From: Psychromonas marina
Lineage (GTDB): Bacteria > Pseudomonadota > Gammaproteobacteria > Enterobacterales > Psychromonadaceae
Length of the DNA stretch: 64,000 nucleotides
Direction of reading: 5' to 3'
Assembly: GCF_030161115.1 (NCBI RefSeq)
Contig: NZ_BSPQ01000002.1
Location: 280,318 to 344,317 of the forward strand
Shown here: piece by piece, positions 23,437 through 32,973 of the stretch
Position numbering within the stretch: position 1 is the stretch's first letter
How the letters are laid out: each line of letters starts with the position of its first letter
Program-made: the position numbers and the translations under genes
The notes under the pieces: model-generated
The model's input: only the letters and a program-made list of their open reading frames with translations
Database searches by the model: none
What the model was told of the DNA's origin: nothing

Positions 23437-24506
23437 GACAGTTAACGGTATGGTATAAAAACCGTTTTGCAGATCCAAACTTAAGTGCTCTTTTTTTACT
23501 TTTAACCGGTGCATTTGCTACTGTTTATTTTTTTGGCAGTATCCTCGCACCACTTTTTGTGGCCTTAATACTCGCATATATGCTTGAGTGGCCAGTCAAT
23601 TATTTAACTCGCTTTAAGCTGAACCGTACCCTGTCCACTTTTGTAGTGATGCTACTGTTTATTTCATTGGCGGTATTTGCTTTTTTAGGCATTCTACCGA
23701 CGGTGTTTAAGCAGGGAGCAGCGTTGATCCGTGATTTACCTAGTATGTTTAATGAAGCACAAATTTATTTGGCAACATTACCTGCTCAATACCCGGATAC
23801 CATTGATCCCACTACCATCACCCTATTAGTTGAAAATATTCGCGCTTATATACTGGATAGCGGTGGCTTTTTGTTATCACACTCCTTTAGCTCACTACTT
23901 AATATTGCAGCATTGATTGTATACGCAATTTTAGTGCCTTTGATGATGGTCTTTATGCTTAAAGATAAGCAGCAGCTAACCAATAGTATTAAACAGTTTT
24001 TACCGAGTAACATAAAGCTGGTTGAACAAGTTTGGGTTGAGATGAATGGGCAGATCATGAACTATATTCGTGGCAAGGTTATTGAGATCCTCATTGTTGG
24101 TGTGGCGACTTATTTTGTGTTTTTCTTTATGGACCTTCGTTATTCTGCGCTGCTTGCGGTATTAGTTGGGCTTTCTGTTCTTATTCCCTATATCGGTGCT
24201 GCCGCGGTGACCGCTCCGGTTGCAGTTGTCGCTCTTTTTCAGTGGGGACTCTCTGCTGATTTTGTTTATTTGATGATAGCTTACGGTATTGTGCAAGCGA
24301 TAGATGGTAATTTAATTGTACCGTTGTTATTTTCTGAAGCAGTAAACCTACATCCTGTTGTCATTATTATTGCGGTGTTGGTCTTTGGTGGATTATGGGG
24401 ATTTTGGGGGGTGTTTTTTGCCATTCCATTAGCAACCCTTGTCAAAGCGGTACTCAATGCTTGGCCGAGTCGGGAGCTGTTAGCCCAAGCTGAACAACAA
24501 GAATAA
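23430..24506 (+). CDS. perM: AI-2E family permease PerM (358 aa)
   Basis: An inner-membrane protein of the AI-2E transporter family (E. coli PerM/YfgO). It has about eight hydrophobic segments in the usual arrangement, two near the N-terminus (FVALILAYMLEWPVNYL) and a C-terminal bundle with LSVLIPYIGAAAV, QAIDGNLIVPLLFSEAVNLH and GGLWGFWGVFFAIPLATLVK. The transported substrate is not established for this subgroup. It overlaps the TusA-like gene and sits divergent to bepA. Confidence 0.88.
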   Translation: MLRQLTVWYKNRFADPNLSALFLLLTGAFATVYFFGSILAPLFVALILAYMLEWPVNYLTRFKLNRTLSTFVVMLLFISLAVFAFLGILPTVFKQGAALIRDLPSMFNEAQIYLATLPAQYPDTIDPTTITLLVENIRAYILDSGGFLLSHSFSSLLNIAALIVYAILVPLMMVFMLKDKQQLTNSIKQFLPSNIKLVEQVWVEMNGQIMNYIRGKVIEILIVGVATYFVFFFMDLRYSALLAVLVGLSVLIPYIGAAAVTAPVAVVALFQWGLSADFVYLMIAYGIVQAIDGNLIVPLLFSEAVNLHPVVIIIAVLVFGGLWGFWGVFFAIPLATLVKAVLNAWPSRELLAQAEQQE

Positions 24507-24520
24507 AAGCGTTCATATTT

Positions 24521-24549
24521 AAGTGCCGCTAACTTAGCGGTACTTTTTC
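24521..24549 (+). terminator. Rho-independent terminator of perM
   Basis: AGTGCCGCTA pairs with TAGCGGTACT (one G-T wobble) and is followed by TTTTTCTCCC, 15 bases after the perM stop. Confidence 0.8.
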
Positions 24550-24716
24550 TCCCATTTTTAATCCTCTTTATACTTATTTAAATGACTGCTAATAAGTTAC
24601 CCACTTCCAAGTAAACCTAATGTCAAAGATATAAAAAAGGTTTGCTTTGCTGTTACATGAAAAAAACGCTACAATTTGCGCCCACAAAATTGTGCGAAAA
24701 ATTAAGGATAATAAGC

Positions 24717-26279
24717 GTGTTTGAGTTTCCCAATGTTAGCAATAACAGCATTAAAAATGATATTTTATCGGGCTTAACAGTTGCCCTCGCTCTCGTACCA
24801 GAAGCGGTTGCTTTTGCATTTGTTGCTGGCGTCGACCCAATGGTTGGTTTATATGCCGCATTCATGGTGGGATTAATTACATCTATTTTTGGTGGACGAC
24901 CAGGCATGATTTCTGGTGCCACTGGCGCAATGGCAGTTGTGATGGTGTCACTTGTTTCTGAGCATGGTGTGCAATATCTATTTGCTGCTGTTTTACTGGC
25001 AGGGTTATTACAAGTCCTGTTTGGTATTTTTCATCTCGGTAAGTTTATTCGCATGGTGCCGCATTCGGTGATGGTGGGGTTTGTAAATGGACTTGCGATT
25101 GTTATCTTCCTTGCTCAGCTTGGGCAGTTCAAAGTAAAGAATGCCGCAGGTGAATTTGGATGGTTACAGGGTTCGGCACTTTATATTATGCTTGCACTGG
25201 TTTTATTAACCATGGCGATCATTCATTATTTGCCTCGCTTAACCAACGCAGTTCCTTCGACATTAGTTGCTATTGTGGTTGTTACATTATTAGTTTATTT
25301 TGTTCCTGCGCTTGATACACGTACCGTGGTTGATTTTTTACGCAGTATGTCAGGCGATGAAAATGCAACGATTGCAGGCTCATTACCTACTTTTGCAATA
25401 CCTGTCGTGCCATTCTCTTTAGAAACGCTATATATCATCCTTCCTTATTCATTAATTCTGGCTGCCGTTGGGCTGATTGAATCGCTATTAACCTTAACCG
25501 TTGTTGATGAGATGACCGGTACACGCGGACGTGCAAATAAAGAGTGTATTGCGCAAGGGGCATCTAATATGGTCAATGGTGTCTTTGGTGGTATGGGCGG
25601 CTGTGCAATGATCGGTCAATCGATGATCAATATTAACTCAGGTGGACGTGGTCGTTTATCGGGTATTACCGCTGCATTGGGCTTACTTGCCTTTATACTG
25701 TTTGCATCGGGTTTGATTGAAGTTGTACCTTTAGCTGCATTGGTAGGGGTGATGTTTATTGTTGTATTGGGTACCTTTGAATGGGCGTCTTTTAAGATGA
25801 TGAAGAATGTGCCTAAAAAAGATGCTTTTGTTATCGTGCTCGTGAGTGCAGTAACAGTTATGACTGATTTAGCGATTGCCGTTTTTGTTGGTGTTATTGT
25901 ATCTGCTTTGGTTTTTGCTTGGGAACATGCAAAACATATCCACGCAATCAGCCATCTTGATGAAGAAAAAGATGAAAAAACCTACAGTGTCAATGGTCCT
26001 TTATTCTTCGGTTCAACAAGTAACTTTTTAGAGCTATTTGATATTAAAAATGACCCTCACCATGTGATTGTTGATTTTGCTGGGTCACGTGTTGTTGACC
26101 AGTCAGCCATTGAAGCCATTACCACTTTAACGGAACGTTATAAACGTGAAGGTCGCAAAGTACATGTTCGTCATTTGAGCCGAGACTGTCGTAAGTTATT
26201 ACACAAAGCAGGTGTGTTAGTTGAGATTAATTTAATGGAAGACCCATCTTATAAAGTGGCTTCAGATACACTGGCTTAA
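24717..26279 (+). CDS. SulP-family anion transporter with STAS domain (520 aa)
   Basis: Inner-membrane carrier for sulfate, bicarbonate or related anions. About 12 hydrophobic segments (about residues 20-400) include [19 protein letters not shown] and [12 protein letters not shown] cytoplasmic STAS domain follows (about 430-510), with [20 protein letters not shown]. The frame opens earlier at 24642, but GTG 24717 (encoding MFEFPNV) has AAGGA eight bases ahead and starts at the conserved region. Substrate cannot be told from sequence; the marine setting makes bicarbonate or sulfate plausible. Confidence 0.88.
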   Translation: MFEFPNVSNNSIKNDILSGLTVALALVPEAVAFAFVAGVDPMVGLYAAFMVGLITSIFGGRPGMISGATGAMAVVMVSLVSEHGVQYLFAAVLLAGLLQVLFGIFHLGKFIRMVPHSVMVGFVNGLAIVIFLAQLGQFKVKNAAGEFGWLQGSALYIMLALVLLTMAIIHYLPRLTNAVPSTLVAIVVVTLLVYFVPALDTRTVVDFLRSMSGDENATIAGSLPTFAIPVVPFSLETLYIILPYSLILAAVGLIESLLTLTVVDEMTGTRGRANKECIAQGASNMVNGVFGGMGGCAMIGQSMININSGGRGRLSGITAALGLLAFILFASGLIEVVPLAALVGVMFIVVLGTFEWASFKMMKNVPKKDAFVIVLVSAVTVMTDLAIAVFVGVIVSALVFAWEHAKHIHAISHLDEEKDEKTYSVNGPLFFGSTSNFLELFDIKNDPHHVIVDFAGSRVVDQSAIEAITTLTERYKREGRKVHVRHLSRDCRKLLHKAGVLVEINLMEDPSYKVASDTLA

Positions 26280-26337
26280 TGCATGAAAGTTGAAGGGTAA
26301 AACGAGAAGGTCTGGATAGTTATTTTTGAAAGCTAAT

Positions 26338-26367
26338 AATAAAACAGTGCTAATGCACTGTTTTATT
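26338..26367. terminator. Bidirectional terminator between SulP and the 41-aa gene
   Basis: AATAAAACAGTGC and GCACTGTTTTATT form a perfect 13-bp stem with loop TAAT. T-rich tracts face both directions. The stop codon of the 41-aa minus-strand gene lies in the 3' arm. Confidence 0.85.
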
Positions 26368-26488
26368 TACTTGAATGGCGTGTTGGTTGATAAACCGCAT
26401 CACATTTTGGGCTTTGGTTCGCATTTTTACTATTCCACACGCAGTACCAAATATGTTTGTTACGCAGCATCTTCTTTTTACTTTTCAT
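26363..26488 (-). CDS. Small basic protein (41 aa), unknown function
   Basis: A short gene with a strong AGGAG ahead of ATG 26488 and a dedicated terminator at its stop codon. The product begins MKSKKKMLRNKHIWYCVWN and is strongly basic (about 11 Lys/Arg), with an aromatic WYCVW patch and a second cysteine at residue 29. No family was recognised. Ribosome site, stop inside a terminator stem and the lack of an overlapping gene make it more likely real than chance. Confidence 0.6.
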   Translation of the reverse strand: MKSKKKMLRNKHIWYCVWNSKNANQSPKCDAVYQPTRHSSK

Positions 26489-26836
26489 TTTTATCTCCTA
26501 TTTATTAAGTGTTGATAACTTAACGCGCTTACATGACAGTATCATGACACTGTTTTTAGCGAATAAATTGCGAAAGAACAAAGAAATAGGCAATCTACTG
26601 TAAGATAATCATTGCCAAGGAAAAAGTGATCAGTGTACCTCTATGATGTTTGCTATGTAACGAAATGTAATCAGCATCTAGCATATGGATATAAAAAAGG
26701 TACACTATACTTACACAAAATATATCAGCAGCATTCACTGTTATTAACTAGGCTTGTGTCATAAATATGCCTTCTAAAGATCGTATAACGGTGAAACTGA
26801 ATTCAAAATAATTTTCATTATTGGTTGAGGTAAAGC
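26489..26836. other. Upstream region of pfkA
   Basis: About 350 bases without a gene. It contains a perfect 9-bp inverted repeat, AGTGTACCT (26632-26640) with AGGTACACT (26698-26706), a -10-like TATACT at 26706-26711 and a partial Cra-like sequence around 26790-26804 (GGTGAAACTGAATT). None is proven. Confidence 0.4.
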
Positions 26837-27799
26837 GTGATTAAAAAAATTGGAATTTTAACAAGTGGTGGTGATGCACCAGGCATGAATCCTGCTATCC
26901 GTGCAGTGGTACGTACTTGTTTAGCAAATGGTATCGAAGTTTATGGTATTTATGATGGTTATGCTGGCTTACATGCTGACAAAATCGTAAAACTAGAGCG
27001 TCGTTCTGTATCTGATGTTATCAATCGTGGTGGTACATTCTTAGGAACAGCTCGTTTTCCTGAATTTAAAGAAGAACAAGTTCGCCGCGAAGCAATTCAA
27101 AACCTTGAGAAGCACGGTATCGAAGCATTAGTTGTTGTCGGTGGTGATGGTTCTTATATGGGTGCTAAAAAACTAAGTGAAATGGGTTACCCGTGTATCG
27201 GTGTTCCTGGCACGATCGACAACGATATTGCGGGCACAGATTACACTATCGGTTTCATGACTTGTTTAAACACAATTGTTGATGCAGTAGACCGTTTACG
27301 TGATACATCATCTTCACACAACCGTATCTCTATTGTTGAGATCATGGGCCGTTACTGTGGTGATTTAACACTATGGGCATCGGTTGCTGGTGGTAGTGAA
27401 TACGTTATCGTTCCTGAAAAAGATTTTTGTGAAGAAGCGTTACTTGCACAACTTGCTGACGGTGAAGCGAAGGGTAAAAAACATGCCATTATTGCTATCA
27501 CTGAGCATGTAACAGATGTTAATGCACTTGCTAAACGTATTGAAGAGCAAACTGGACGTGAAACACGTGCAACTATTTTGGGCCATATTCAACGTGGTGG
27601 TGCTCCGATGGCATTTGACCGTGTTTTAGCAAGCCGTATGGGTGTTTTTAGTGTTGAATTGCTAATGAAAGGCGAAAGTGCGCGTTGTATCGGTATTCAA
27701 AATGGTAAAATGGTTCACCATGATATCATTCATTGTCTAGAAGATATGAAACGTCCGTTCCGTGAAGATTTATTTGAACTGTCAAACGTGCTATTTTAA
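26837..27799 (+). CDS. pfkA: ATP-dependent 6-phosphofructokinase (320 aa)
   Basis: It phosphorylates fructose 6-phosphate to fructose 1,6-bisphosphate, the committed step of glycolysis, as a cytosolic tetramer. Family motifs are complete: [12 protein letters not shown] (ATP-binding start), [15 protein letters not shown], the catalytic [17 protein letters not shown] and [10 protein letters not shown] with the substrate-binding Arg. Length equals E. coli PfkA (320). Translation starts at GTG after GAGGTAAAGC. It is monocistronic, with a terminator at 27824. Confidence 0.97.
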   Translation: MIKKIGILTSGGDAPGMNPAIRAVVRTCLANGIEVYGIYDGYAGLHADKIVKLERRSVSDVINRGGTFLGTARFPEFKEEQVRREAIQNLEKHGIEALVVVGGDGSYMGAKKLSEMGYPCIGVPGTIDNDIAGTDYTIGFMTCLNTIVDAVDRLRDTSSSHNRISIVEIMGRYCGDLTLWASVAGGSEYVIVPEKDFCEEALLAQLADGEAKGKKHAIIAITEHVTDVNALAKRIEEQTGRETRATILGHIQRGGAPMAFDRVLASRMGVFSVELLMKGESARCIGIQNGKMVHHDIIHCLEDMKRPFREDLFELSNVLF

Positions 27800-27823
27800 G
27801 CCTTTTACAGTGTTTTAAATTTT

Positions 27824-27851
27824 AAAAACCTGCCTTTTGGTGGGTTTTTTT
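27824..27851 (+). terminator. Rho-independent terminator of pfkA
   Basis: AACCTGCC pairs with GGTGGGTT (two G-T wobbles) around TTTT, followed by a run of T. Confidence 0.75.
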
Positions 27852-27865
27852 ATGGGAGTTAATAA

Positions 27866-28441
27866 GTGTCAAATAGTGAATGCCTTGAAAGTTATAACAA
27901 CTTACAAAAACTTTATGCATCAACTGAGATAAATGAACGTTGTGTGGATATTGATTTTGGTTTTGCTTTTATTTGTGCGATGGCGAGCAGTGAACTGGAA
28001 CTTGAACAATGGATGCCGTTACTTTTTGTAAACGGAGAAAGTAGCTTTTCTAGTGAACGTATGGCGAGTGATTTTGCTCAAACAGTACTCGCTATCTATC
28101 AGCAAGTAAATCAAACCTTTGAGCAAGGTTTACCATTACAATTGATGATACAAAACAGTATATCAGCCGAGCAAGATGCCACTTTTAATTTTGCCAATGG
28201 TTACTTACAAGCATTAACCCTAATCGATAACATGCAGAGCAGTCATTTTGAAGAGGGCAGTGCAGAGGCTAACTTACAGCAAACTTGTTTTTTATTGCTT
28301 GATAAATTAGCCACACTTGAAACAGATGACGCACAAAAAATGGCAGTTTTTACACAGTTACCAACAAACAGTGAAATAGTGGCGCTACTACCGGAGTTAT
28401 TAACCCATTATGGCCAACTTTGTTTAGCGGTACAAAAATAA
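27866..28441 (+). CDS. YecA/YgfB (UPF0149) family-like protein (191 aa)
   Basis: A soluble, acidic, helical protein starting at GTG 27866. The segment TFNFANGYLQALTLI (about residues 110-124) resembles the family's conserved FxxGYLxGL stretch, and overall length fits the YgfB/YecA group. The function of the family is poorly defined. No C-terminal SEC-C zinc motif is present. It shares one base with the next gene's start, so the two form an operon. Confidence 0.6.
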   Translation: MSNSECLESYNNLQKLYASTEINERCVDIDFGFAFICAMASSELELEQWMPLLFVNGESSFSSERMASDFAQTVLAIYQQVNQTFEQGLPLQLMIQNSISAEQDATFNFANGYLQALTLIDNMQSSHFEEGSAEANLQQTCFLLLDKLATLETDDAQKMAVFTQLPTNSEIVALLPELLTHYGQLCLAVQK

Positions 28442-29136
28442 TGACGAATCATCAAGACTACTTTTCAATTGTTTCAGAAAATGCCCATTTTGTAGTGATA
28501 AATAAGCATGACAATATTAACTTTCATAGTGAAGATGGTGAATTTGGTGTTGTGGTTGCAGTGGAAAAATTCTTAAAGCAAAAATTATACAGCGTACATC
28601 GTCTTGATAAAATGACCTCTGGTTTATTACTATTAGCCAAATCATCGGCGGTTGCTAACGACCTGTCGATGCTGTTTAAAAAACAACACATACAAAAATA
28701 TTATTTGGCGATAAGCGATAAAAAACCTAAAAAGAAGCAAGGTTTGATAAAAGGTGGGATGGAAAAATCACGTCGCTCAATGTGGAAACTTACCAACAAT
28801 AAAGAAAATTTAGCGGTTACGCAGTTTTTTAGTTACCCGTTAACCGAAGGGCAACGTTTATTTGTAGTTAAACCTAAAACCGGTAAAACTCACCAAATTC
28901 GTGTTGCCTTAAAAAGTATTAGTAGTGCTATTTGCGGTGATCACCTCTACGCGGAAAAACAGAATCAGTATGATCGCGGTTATCTGCATGCTTACCAAAT
29001 CTATTTTAATTTATATGGACAAGATTTTAGTTTTAGTTGTTTACCAACAACAGGCGCGTTGTTTTTAGCACAGCCATTTTTACAGCAGTTAGATTTATTG
29101 GGTAATGTGGATCTGTTAACGTGGCCTAAAGCTTAG
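28441..29136 (+). CDS. RluA-family pseudouridine synthase (231 aa)
   Basis: Converts uridine to pseudouridine in rRNA or tRNA. The catalytic motif with its Asp is HRLDKMTSGLLLLAK (about residues 54-68), followed by KYYLAI, VKPKTGKTHQIRVALKSI and GDHLYA. It has no N-terminal S4 domain and is shorter than RluA/C/D, as in the TIGR01621-type subgroup; the target uridine is unknown. ATG 28441 overlaps the previous stop (TAATG), which is better supported than the more upstream in-frame start. Confidence 0.88.
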   Translation: MTNHQDYFSIVSENAHFVVINKHDNINFHSEDGEFGVVVAVEKFLKQKLYSVHRLDKMTSGLLLLAKSSAVANDLSMLFKKQHIQKYYLAISDKKPKKKQGLIKGGMEKSRRSMWKLTNNKENLAVTQFFSYPLTEGQRLFVVKPKTGKTHQIRVALKSISSAICGDHLYAEKQNQYDRGYLHAYQIYFNLYGQDFSFSCLPTTGALFLAQPFLQQLDLLGNVDLLTWPKA

Positions 29137-29162
29137 TTAGAGTAACAGCATATTGAGGAAAA

Positions 29163-29196
29163 AGGCCTTGAATCGTTAGCTTAAACGATCTAAGGC
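29163..29196. terminator. Bidirectional terminator between the synthase and alginate lyase genes
   Basis: GGCCTT..ATCGTT pairs with AACGAT..AAGGCC with small internal bulges, between two convergent genes. Confidence 0.65.
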
Positions 29197-29208
29197 CATT
29201 TATAGTGA

Positions 29209-30075
29209 TTATTTATTTTCTACCACATATTCAAGTTTGTTAAAGTGAGCTTCACTTTGTCCATTCTCAAATTGGTTATAAACACCTGCTTTAAAGTAGC
29301 TCAACATATGTGTCCAATAATCTAAACTGTGATCAACTTTTGTTTCTCCATTTACATCAATGACTAACTTCTCAGCACCAACACTGATATCAAAGCTTGT
29401 TGCTTCAGTTGGGCTTGCTGCACCTAAATCAATTTTTGCATAAGAATTTTTACACTCTGGATCCAATACTTTTCCATCCATTTTCTTACAGTTAAGATCG
29501 TTGGTTTTGATGACTGCCCAGTAATGGTTTTTTATACCGTTACGATCGCCTAACCAAACAACACGAAGAAGTGGGTGTGGGATATAACCAACACCATGTT
29601 TTCCGTCGTCAACTGTCCCTTTGTTATGGACTTGTAAAACAGTCATCTCGTTTCTTTTTTTAGGGCTATCTTTGATTGAATTATATGGGTCAACTAATAA
29701 TAACTCTGCACTCAAACGATGAATAGTATTTGGATCATTGGTTTTGAAGTTTTCCATAATACGTAATTCATTACGTAGTTTGTAACCTTCCATCTTGAAT
29801 ACAAATGCTTCTGAGCTTTTATCAACATAAAAGTTATCGTTAACAATACCGGTGAAGTTACTATCGACAGCGACTTCCTCTTTGCTACCTGGTTTTGCAT
29901 TAGGAACAGAAATTTGTAATTTTGATGCTGCTAGTATTGGTGAAAATTGAGCATATTGAGCAGGGGCAACTTGCTCACTAGCTATGTCGCCTTTGTGTGC
30001 ATCAGATGTTGTTGTACAACCAACGGTTAAAAAGGCCAGTGCGATGGTAGAATATTTCAGGTGTTTTAATTTCAT
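29209..30075 (-). CDS. PL7 alginate lyase, lipoprotein (288 aa)
   Basis: Cleaves alginate by beta-elimination. A lipoprotein signal ends in LTVGC (cysteine at residue 20), so the enzyme is probably anchored in the outer membrane. The three PL7 motifs are visible: LRNELRI (the RSELR position, about residues 100-106), VLQVH (QIH/QVH, about 146-150) and YFKAGVYNQ (about 258-266). In the family, Val at the QxH position is associated with preference for poly-mannuronate. It is a lone gene with no other alginate enzymes in the window. The Asn in place of Ser in the first motif is a small oddity. Confidence 0.9.
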   Translation of the reverse strand: MKLKHLKYSTIALAFLTVGCTTTSDAHKGDIASEQVAPAQYAQFSPILAASKLQISVPNAKPGSKEEVAVDSNFTGIVNDNFYVDKSSEAFVFKMEGYKLRNELRIMENFKTNDPNTIHRLSAELLLVDPYNSIKDSPKKRNEMTVLQVHNKGTVDDGKHGVGYIPHPLLRVVWLGDRNGIKNHYWAVIKTNDLNCKKMDGKVLDPECKNSYAKIDLGAASPTEATSFDISVGAEKLVIDVNGETKVDHSLDYWTHMLSYFKAGVYNQFENGQSEAHFNKLEYVVENK

Positions 30076-30400
30076 TGTATCTCTTATATTTGTAGGATAA
30101 ATAGGTCATTTTTATCGATGCTAGTGTAACGAATTTAAATGATTTTTAAAAAAACAAATTTAACAATAGCGAGTCTAAAATACCATACTGAGATTAATTT
30201 TTTAGTCTAAGCGTGCTAAATGCCTTTATCTTCAGTGTGTTATGGGTTTTTTTGAGCAGTTTTTTAAAGTGGAATTAAATCTTTATTCTGTTCAGATATA
30301 GGTGTTTATTTTTAAATACTTATATAAGCCAAAATAACAAAGTGCATAAATATTTTTTATTAGTATTAATATAGTACTAGATATGTGCTGGTTAATTGAT
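30076..30400. other. Upstream region of the alginate lyase gene
   Basis: Very AT-rich spacer between alginate lyase and the xthA hairpin. It should hold the alginate lyase promoter, but I cannot pick out a defined operator, small gene or RNA. Confidence 0.4.
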
Positions 30401-30429
30401 ATGAGGGCTTAATATAATTAAGCCCTCAT
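30401..30429 (-). terminator. Strong hairpin downstream of xthA
   Basis: ATGAGGGCTTAAT and ATTAAGCCCTCAT form a perfect 13-bp stem with a 3-base loop, 17 bases after the xthA stop. The T-run on the minus strand is poor, so it may protect the mRNA 3' end rather than terminate. Confidence 0.6.
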
Positions 30430-30445
30430 ATGATGTTTAGGATTG

Positions 30446-31252
30446 TTATGCGAACTCTGTCCAGATAGGCGCGTGATCTGAAGGTTTTTCAATACCTCTT
30501 AATTCGTAATCAATACCTGCATCAACGGTATTTTCAGCTAATTTCTTTGTCGCTAATACCACATCAATACGTAAACCGCGGTTATCATCAAAACCACGAG
30601 AACGGTAATCAAACCAGCTAAACTGATCATTCACCTCTGGGTTTAATAATCGGAATGTATCGGTGAAACCAAAATCCATCAGTTTTTTAAGCCATTCACG
30701 CTCTTCAGGCAAAAAGCTACATTTTTTGGTTTTTAACCAACGTTTGGCATTGACTTCACCGATACCAATATCTAAATCAAGTGGTGAGATATTAATATCA
30801 CCCATCACGATAACATTGTCATCAGCAGTGTGGTTTTCGTTAAGGTAAGTGTTTAAATCCATATAAAATTGACGTTTGTATGGGTACTTTGTTTCATGAG
30901 TTTGGCTTTCACCCTGTGGGAAGTAGCCATTTAATACCGTTGTTTTTTCACCATTATCATCCTCTAATGTCACCATGATCATGCGTTTTTGGTGATCTTC
31001 ATCGTCGGTAGGGAAGCCATACTGTACTGAGATAGGCTCCTTTTTACATAACATAGCCACACCATAGTGCGCTTTTTGGCCATGAAAGTAGACGTGATAA
31101 CCCATCGCTTCAACTGCTTCGACAGGAAACATATCGTTATGTACTTTGATCTCTTGAAGGCCAATAACATCTGGTTGATGCTTATCGATAATAGCTTGGA
31201 GTTGGTGAAGGCGAGCACGAAGCCCATTGATATTAAAGGAGATAACTTTCAT
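30446..31252 (-). CDS. xthA: Exonuclease III (268 aa)
   Basis: The major AP endonuclease and 3'-5' exonuclease of base excision repair. Metal and catalytic motifs are in place: [20 protein letters not shown] (Glu ligand near residue 34), [20 protein letters not shown] (catalytic Asp and Asn), RIDVVLAT and SDHAPIW at the C-terminus. Length matches E. coli XthA (268). It is transcribed alone. Confidence 0.96.
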   Translation of the reverse strand: MKVISFNINGLRARLHQLQAIIDKHQPDVIGLQEIKVHNDMFPVEAVEAMGYHVYFHGQKAHYGVAMLCKKEPISVQYGFPTDDEDHQKRMIMVTLEDDNGEKTTVLNGYFPQGESQTHETKYPYKRQFYMDLNTYLNENHTADDNVIVMGDINISPLDLDIGIGEVNAKRWLKTKKCSFLPEEREWLKKLMDFGFTDTFRLLNPEVNDQFSWFDYRSRGFDDNRGLRIDVVLATKKLAENTVDAGIDYELRGIEKPSDHAPIWTEFA

Positions 31253-31325
31253 AAAAAGCCCTAATCACATATGTATGGAAAATTAGGGCTAATGTAGCGT
31301 GGTGAGTTCAAAAACTCAACTGTTT

Positions 31326-31562
31326 CTAGCTCAGTGTCGCTAATACACGATGTAGATGATCAACGATTTCAATACCGCTGTCGGTTAAATAACCGCCATC
31401 TGGAAGTGAGATAAGACCTTTATCGAACAGTGATTTCGCTGCATTAATGACGGCTGGGGCGGCATCATTATGAATTTTTATGCCTTCTAATTGAGAGTGT
31501 GTTGGGAATTTAGCGAGTAATTGCATTTCATCAAACAGTGTATCAGAATAATTTTTAATCAT
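31326..31562 (-). CDS. TIGR02647-like small protein (78 aa)
   Basis: A short soluble protein with the layout of the TIGR02647 family of marine gammaproteobacteria, recognised from the central EGIKIHNDAAPAVINAA and DGGYLTDSGIE segments. The family has no assigned function; the pattern of a helix pair followed by a LISLPDGGYLT wing suggests a winged-helix fold. It lies between xthA and suhB, separated from suhB by a terminator. Confidence 0.7.
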   Translation of the reverse strand: MIKNYSDTLFDEMQLLAKFPTHSQLEGIKIHNDAAPAVINAAKSLFDKGLISLPDGGYLTDSGIEIVDHLHRVLATLS

Positions 31563-31652
31563 AATCGTTCACTTCTCTTGAATAGGGGAAGTTTCATCAT
31601 AGGTATTTCAATTAGGATTGCAAATTAATAGTAACGTAAGTTGGTGTAGATC

Positions 31653-31689
31653 AAAAAAGCCCCCAAGAAAGTGATAACTTGGAGGCTTC
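31653..31689 (-). terminator. Rho-independent terminator of suhB
   Basis: On the minus strand, AGCCTCCAAG pairs with CTTGGGGGCT and is followed by TTTTTT. Confidence 0.85.
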
Positions 31690-31758
31690 AGTCAATAATT
31701 AGTGCTCAGATTTTAGTCATCGGTTGAAATTTTACCAATCACTCACTGCTAGCGACTA

Positions 31759-32547
31759 TTAAACGTGATGTTTACGAATAATCGTTAACATCTCTTTTAA
31801 TAGTTTAGGGTTAGCTGCAACAACGTTGCCTGATTTCATGTAATCATTGCCACCATTAAAGTCAGTCATCATTGCGCCTGATTCTTTAAGAAGTAGTTCG
31901 CCTGCTGCGATATCCCAAGGTTTTAGACCGAATTCCCAGAAACCATCCATACGACCCGCGGCAACATAAGCTAAATCAAGTGCAGCACTACCACTTCGAC
32001 GCATATCAGCAACGTCTAAGAAGAAATCATTGAAGATTTCAAGGTAAGTTTTTGTATGGTGTTTTTGCTTGAATGGGAAACCAGTTGCTAATAATGTACC
32101 AGCTAGTTTTGGCACATCGCTTGTACGTGTACGGTAACCATTGATTTGTGAGCTTTGACCTTTAACTGCCGAGAATAGCTCGTTACGAATTGGATCGAAT
32201 ACGATACCAACTTCAGTGCGTCCTTTGATTTTTAACGCAATTGAAACAGCAAAATGTGGAATGCCGTGAATGAAGTTAGTTGTGCCGTCAAGCGGATCAA
32301 TAATCCATTGGTGATCTTTATCTTTACCTTCGATAATACCAGACTCTTCACAGATGAAGCTGTGGTCAGGGTAAGATTTTTGTAATGTACCAATAATTGC
32401 AAGCTCAGCTTCTTTATCAACACTACTTACATAGTCATTTAGAGATTTTTCTTCAACTTCAACTGATTCTAGACTTTCGTAGCCTTTAACAATTACTTTA
32501 CCTGCGTTGCGGGCAGCACGAATTGCAATATTTAACATTGGATGCAT
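31759..32547 (-). CDS. suhB: Inositol-1-monophosphatase SuhB (262 aa)
   Basis: A magnesium-dependent phosphatase that in E. coli also acts in rRNA antitermination complexes through NusA. Metal-binding motifs are ICEESG (about residue 65), the signature WIIDPLDGTTNFIHG (about 81-95) and WDIAAGELLLKESGA near the C-terminus. Length agrees with E. coli SuhB (267). It is divergent from trmJ across a long spacer, the same neighbour pair as in E. coli. Confidence 0.93.
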   Translation of the reverse strand: MHPMLNIAIRAARNAGKVIVKGYESLESVEVEEKSLNDYVSSVDKEAELAIIGTLQKSYPDHSFICEESGIIEGKDKDHQWIIDPLDGTTNFIHGIPHFAVSIALKIKGRTEVGIVFDPIRNELFSAVKGQSSQINGYRTRTSDVPKLAGTLLATGFPFKQKHHTKTYLEIFNDFFLDVADMRRSGSAALDLAYVAAGRMDGFWEFGLKPWDIAAGELLLKESGAMMTDFNGGNDYMKSGNVVAANPKLLKEMLTIIRKHHV

Positions 32548-32973
32548 TGGATCACCATTAGATTGTAAAAGAACATGAAGGGAGATTCCTTCGGCGCAAA
32601 ATTATACACAGGTCACATAATTGTGCAAATGTTTATTAGCCTCCGTTGAACTTTTTTGTTTAAATTTTGTTCGCTTTAGGGGGAGGTGGGGGAGTGAGAT
32701 CTGCTCTTGTTATCTCAGCGAGTTTTGTCTGACGCTGTGCAAAATGCTAGTTTTTGCATTGCGTACAGTTTGGCGTCGTCAAATAGAGTCATACAGAACG
32801 TCTTGAGGCAAACTCGAAGGGCAAACTTCAACAGTACCCAGTGTATAAATGAGTGATTGAATAAAGCACAACGGGTATCGTTATTCTATTTTTTTGTCGC
32901 ACATATTCTGATAAACTTCGCCCTTATTTTATAGCAAGCTGTCATCGGCTTATTAATTTTTCAAGGAACACTT
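32548..32973. other. Long suhB-trmJ divergent spacer with structured, G-rich part
   Basis: About 425 bases without a convincing gene. It holds two GGGGG tracts (32679-32683, 32688-32692), an inverted repeat TGAGAT/ATCTCA (32695-32717) and a hairpin TGCAAAA/TTTTGCA (32738-32758). These could belong to an unannotated small RNA or leader, but I do not recognise a known RNA family. Confidence 0.35.

Noticed and set aside
26326-26508. 60-codon plus-strand frame starting at TTG
   Set aside because: It runs through the bidirectional terminator stem, has no ribosome site and is antisense to the better-supported 41-aa gene.
32621-32806. 61-codon frame in the suhB-trmJ spacer
   Set aside because: It starts at TTG without a ribosome site, and its composition is unlike a real protein; structure in the DNA explains the region better.
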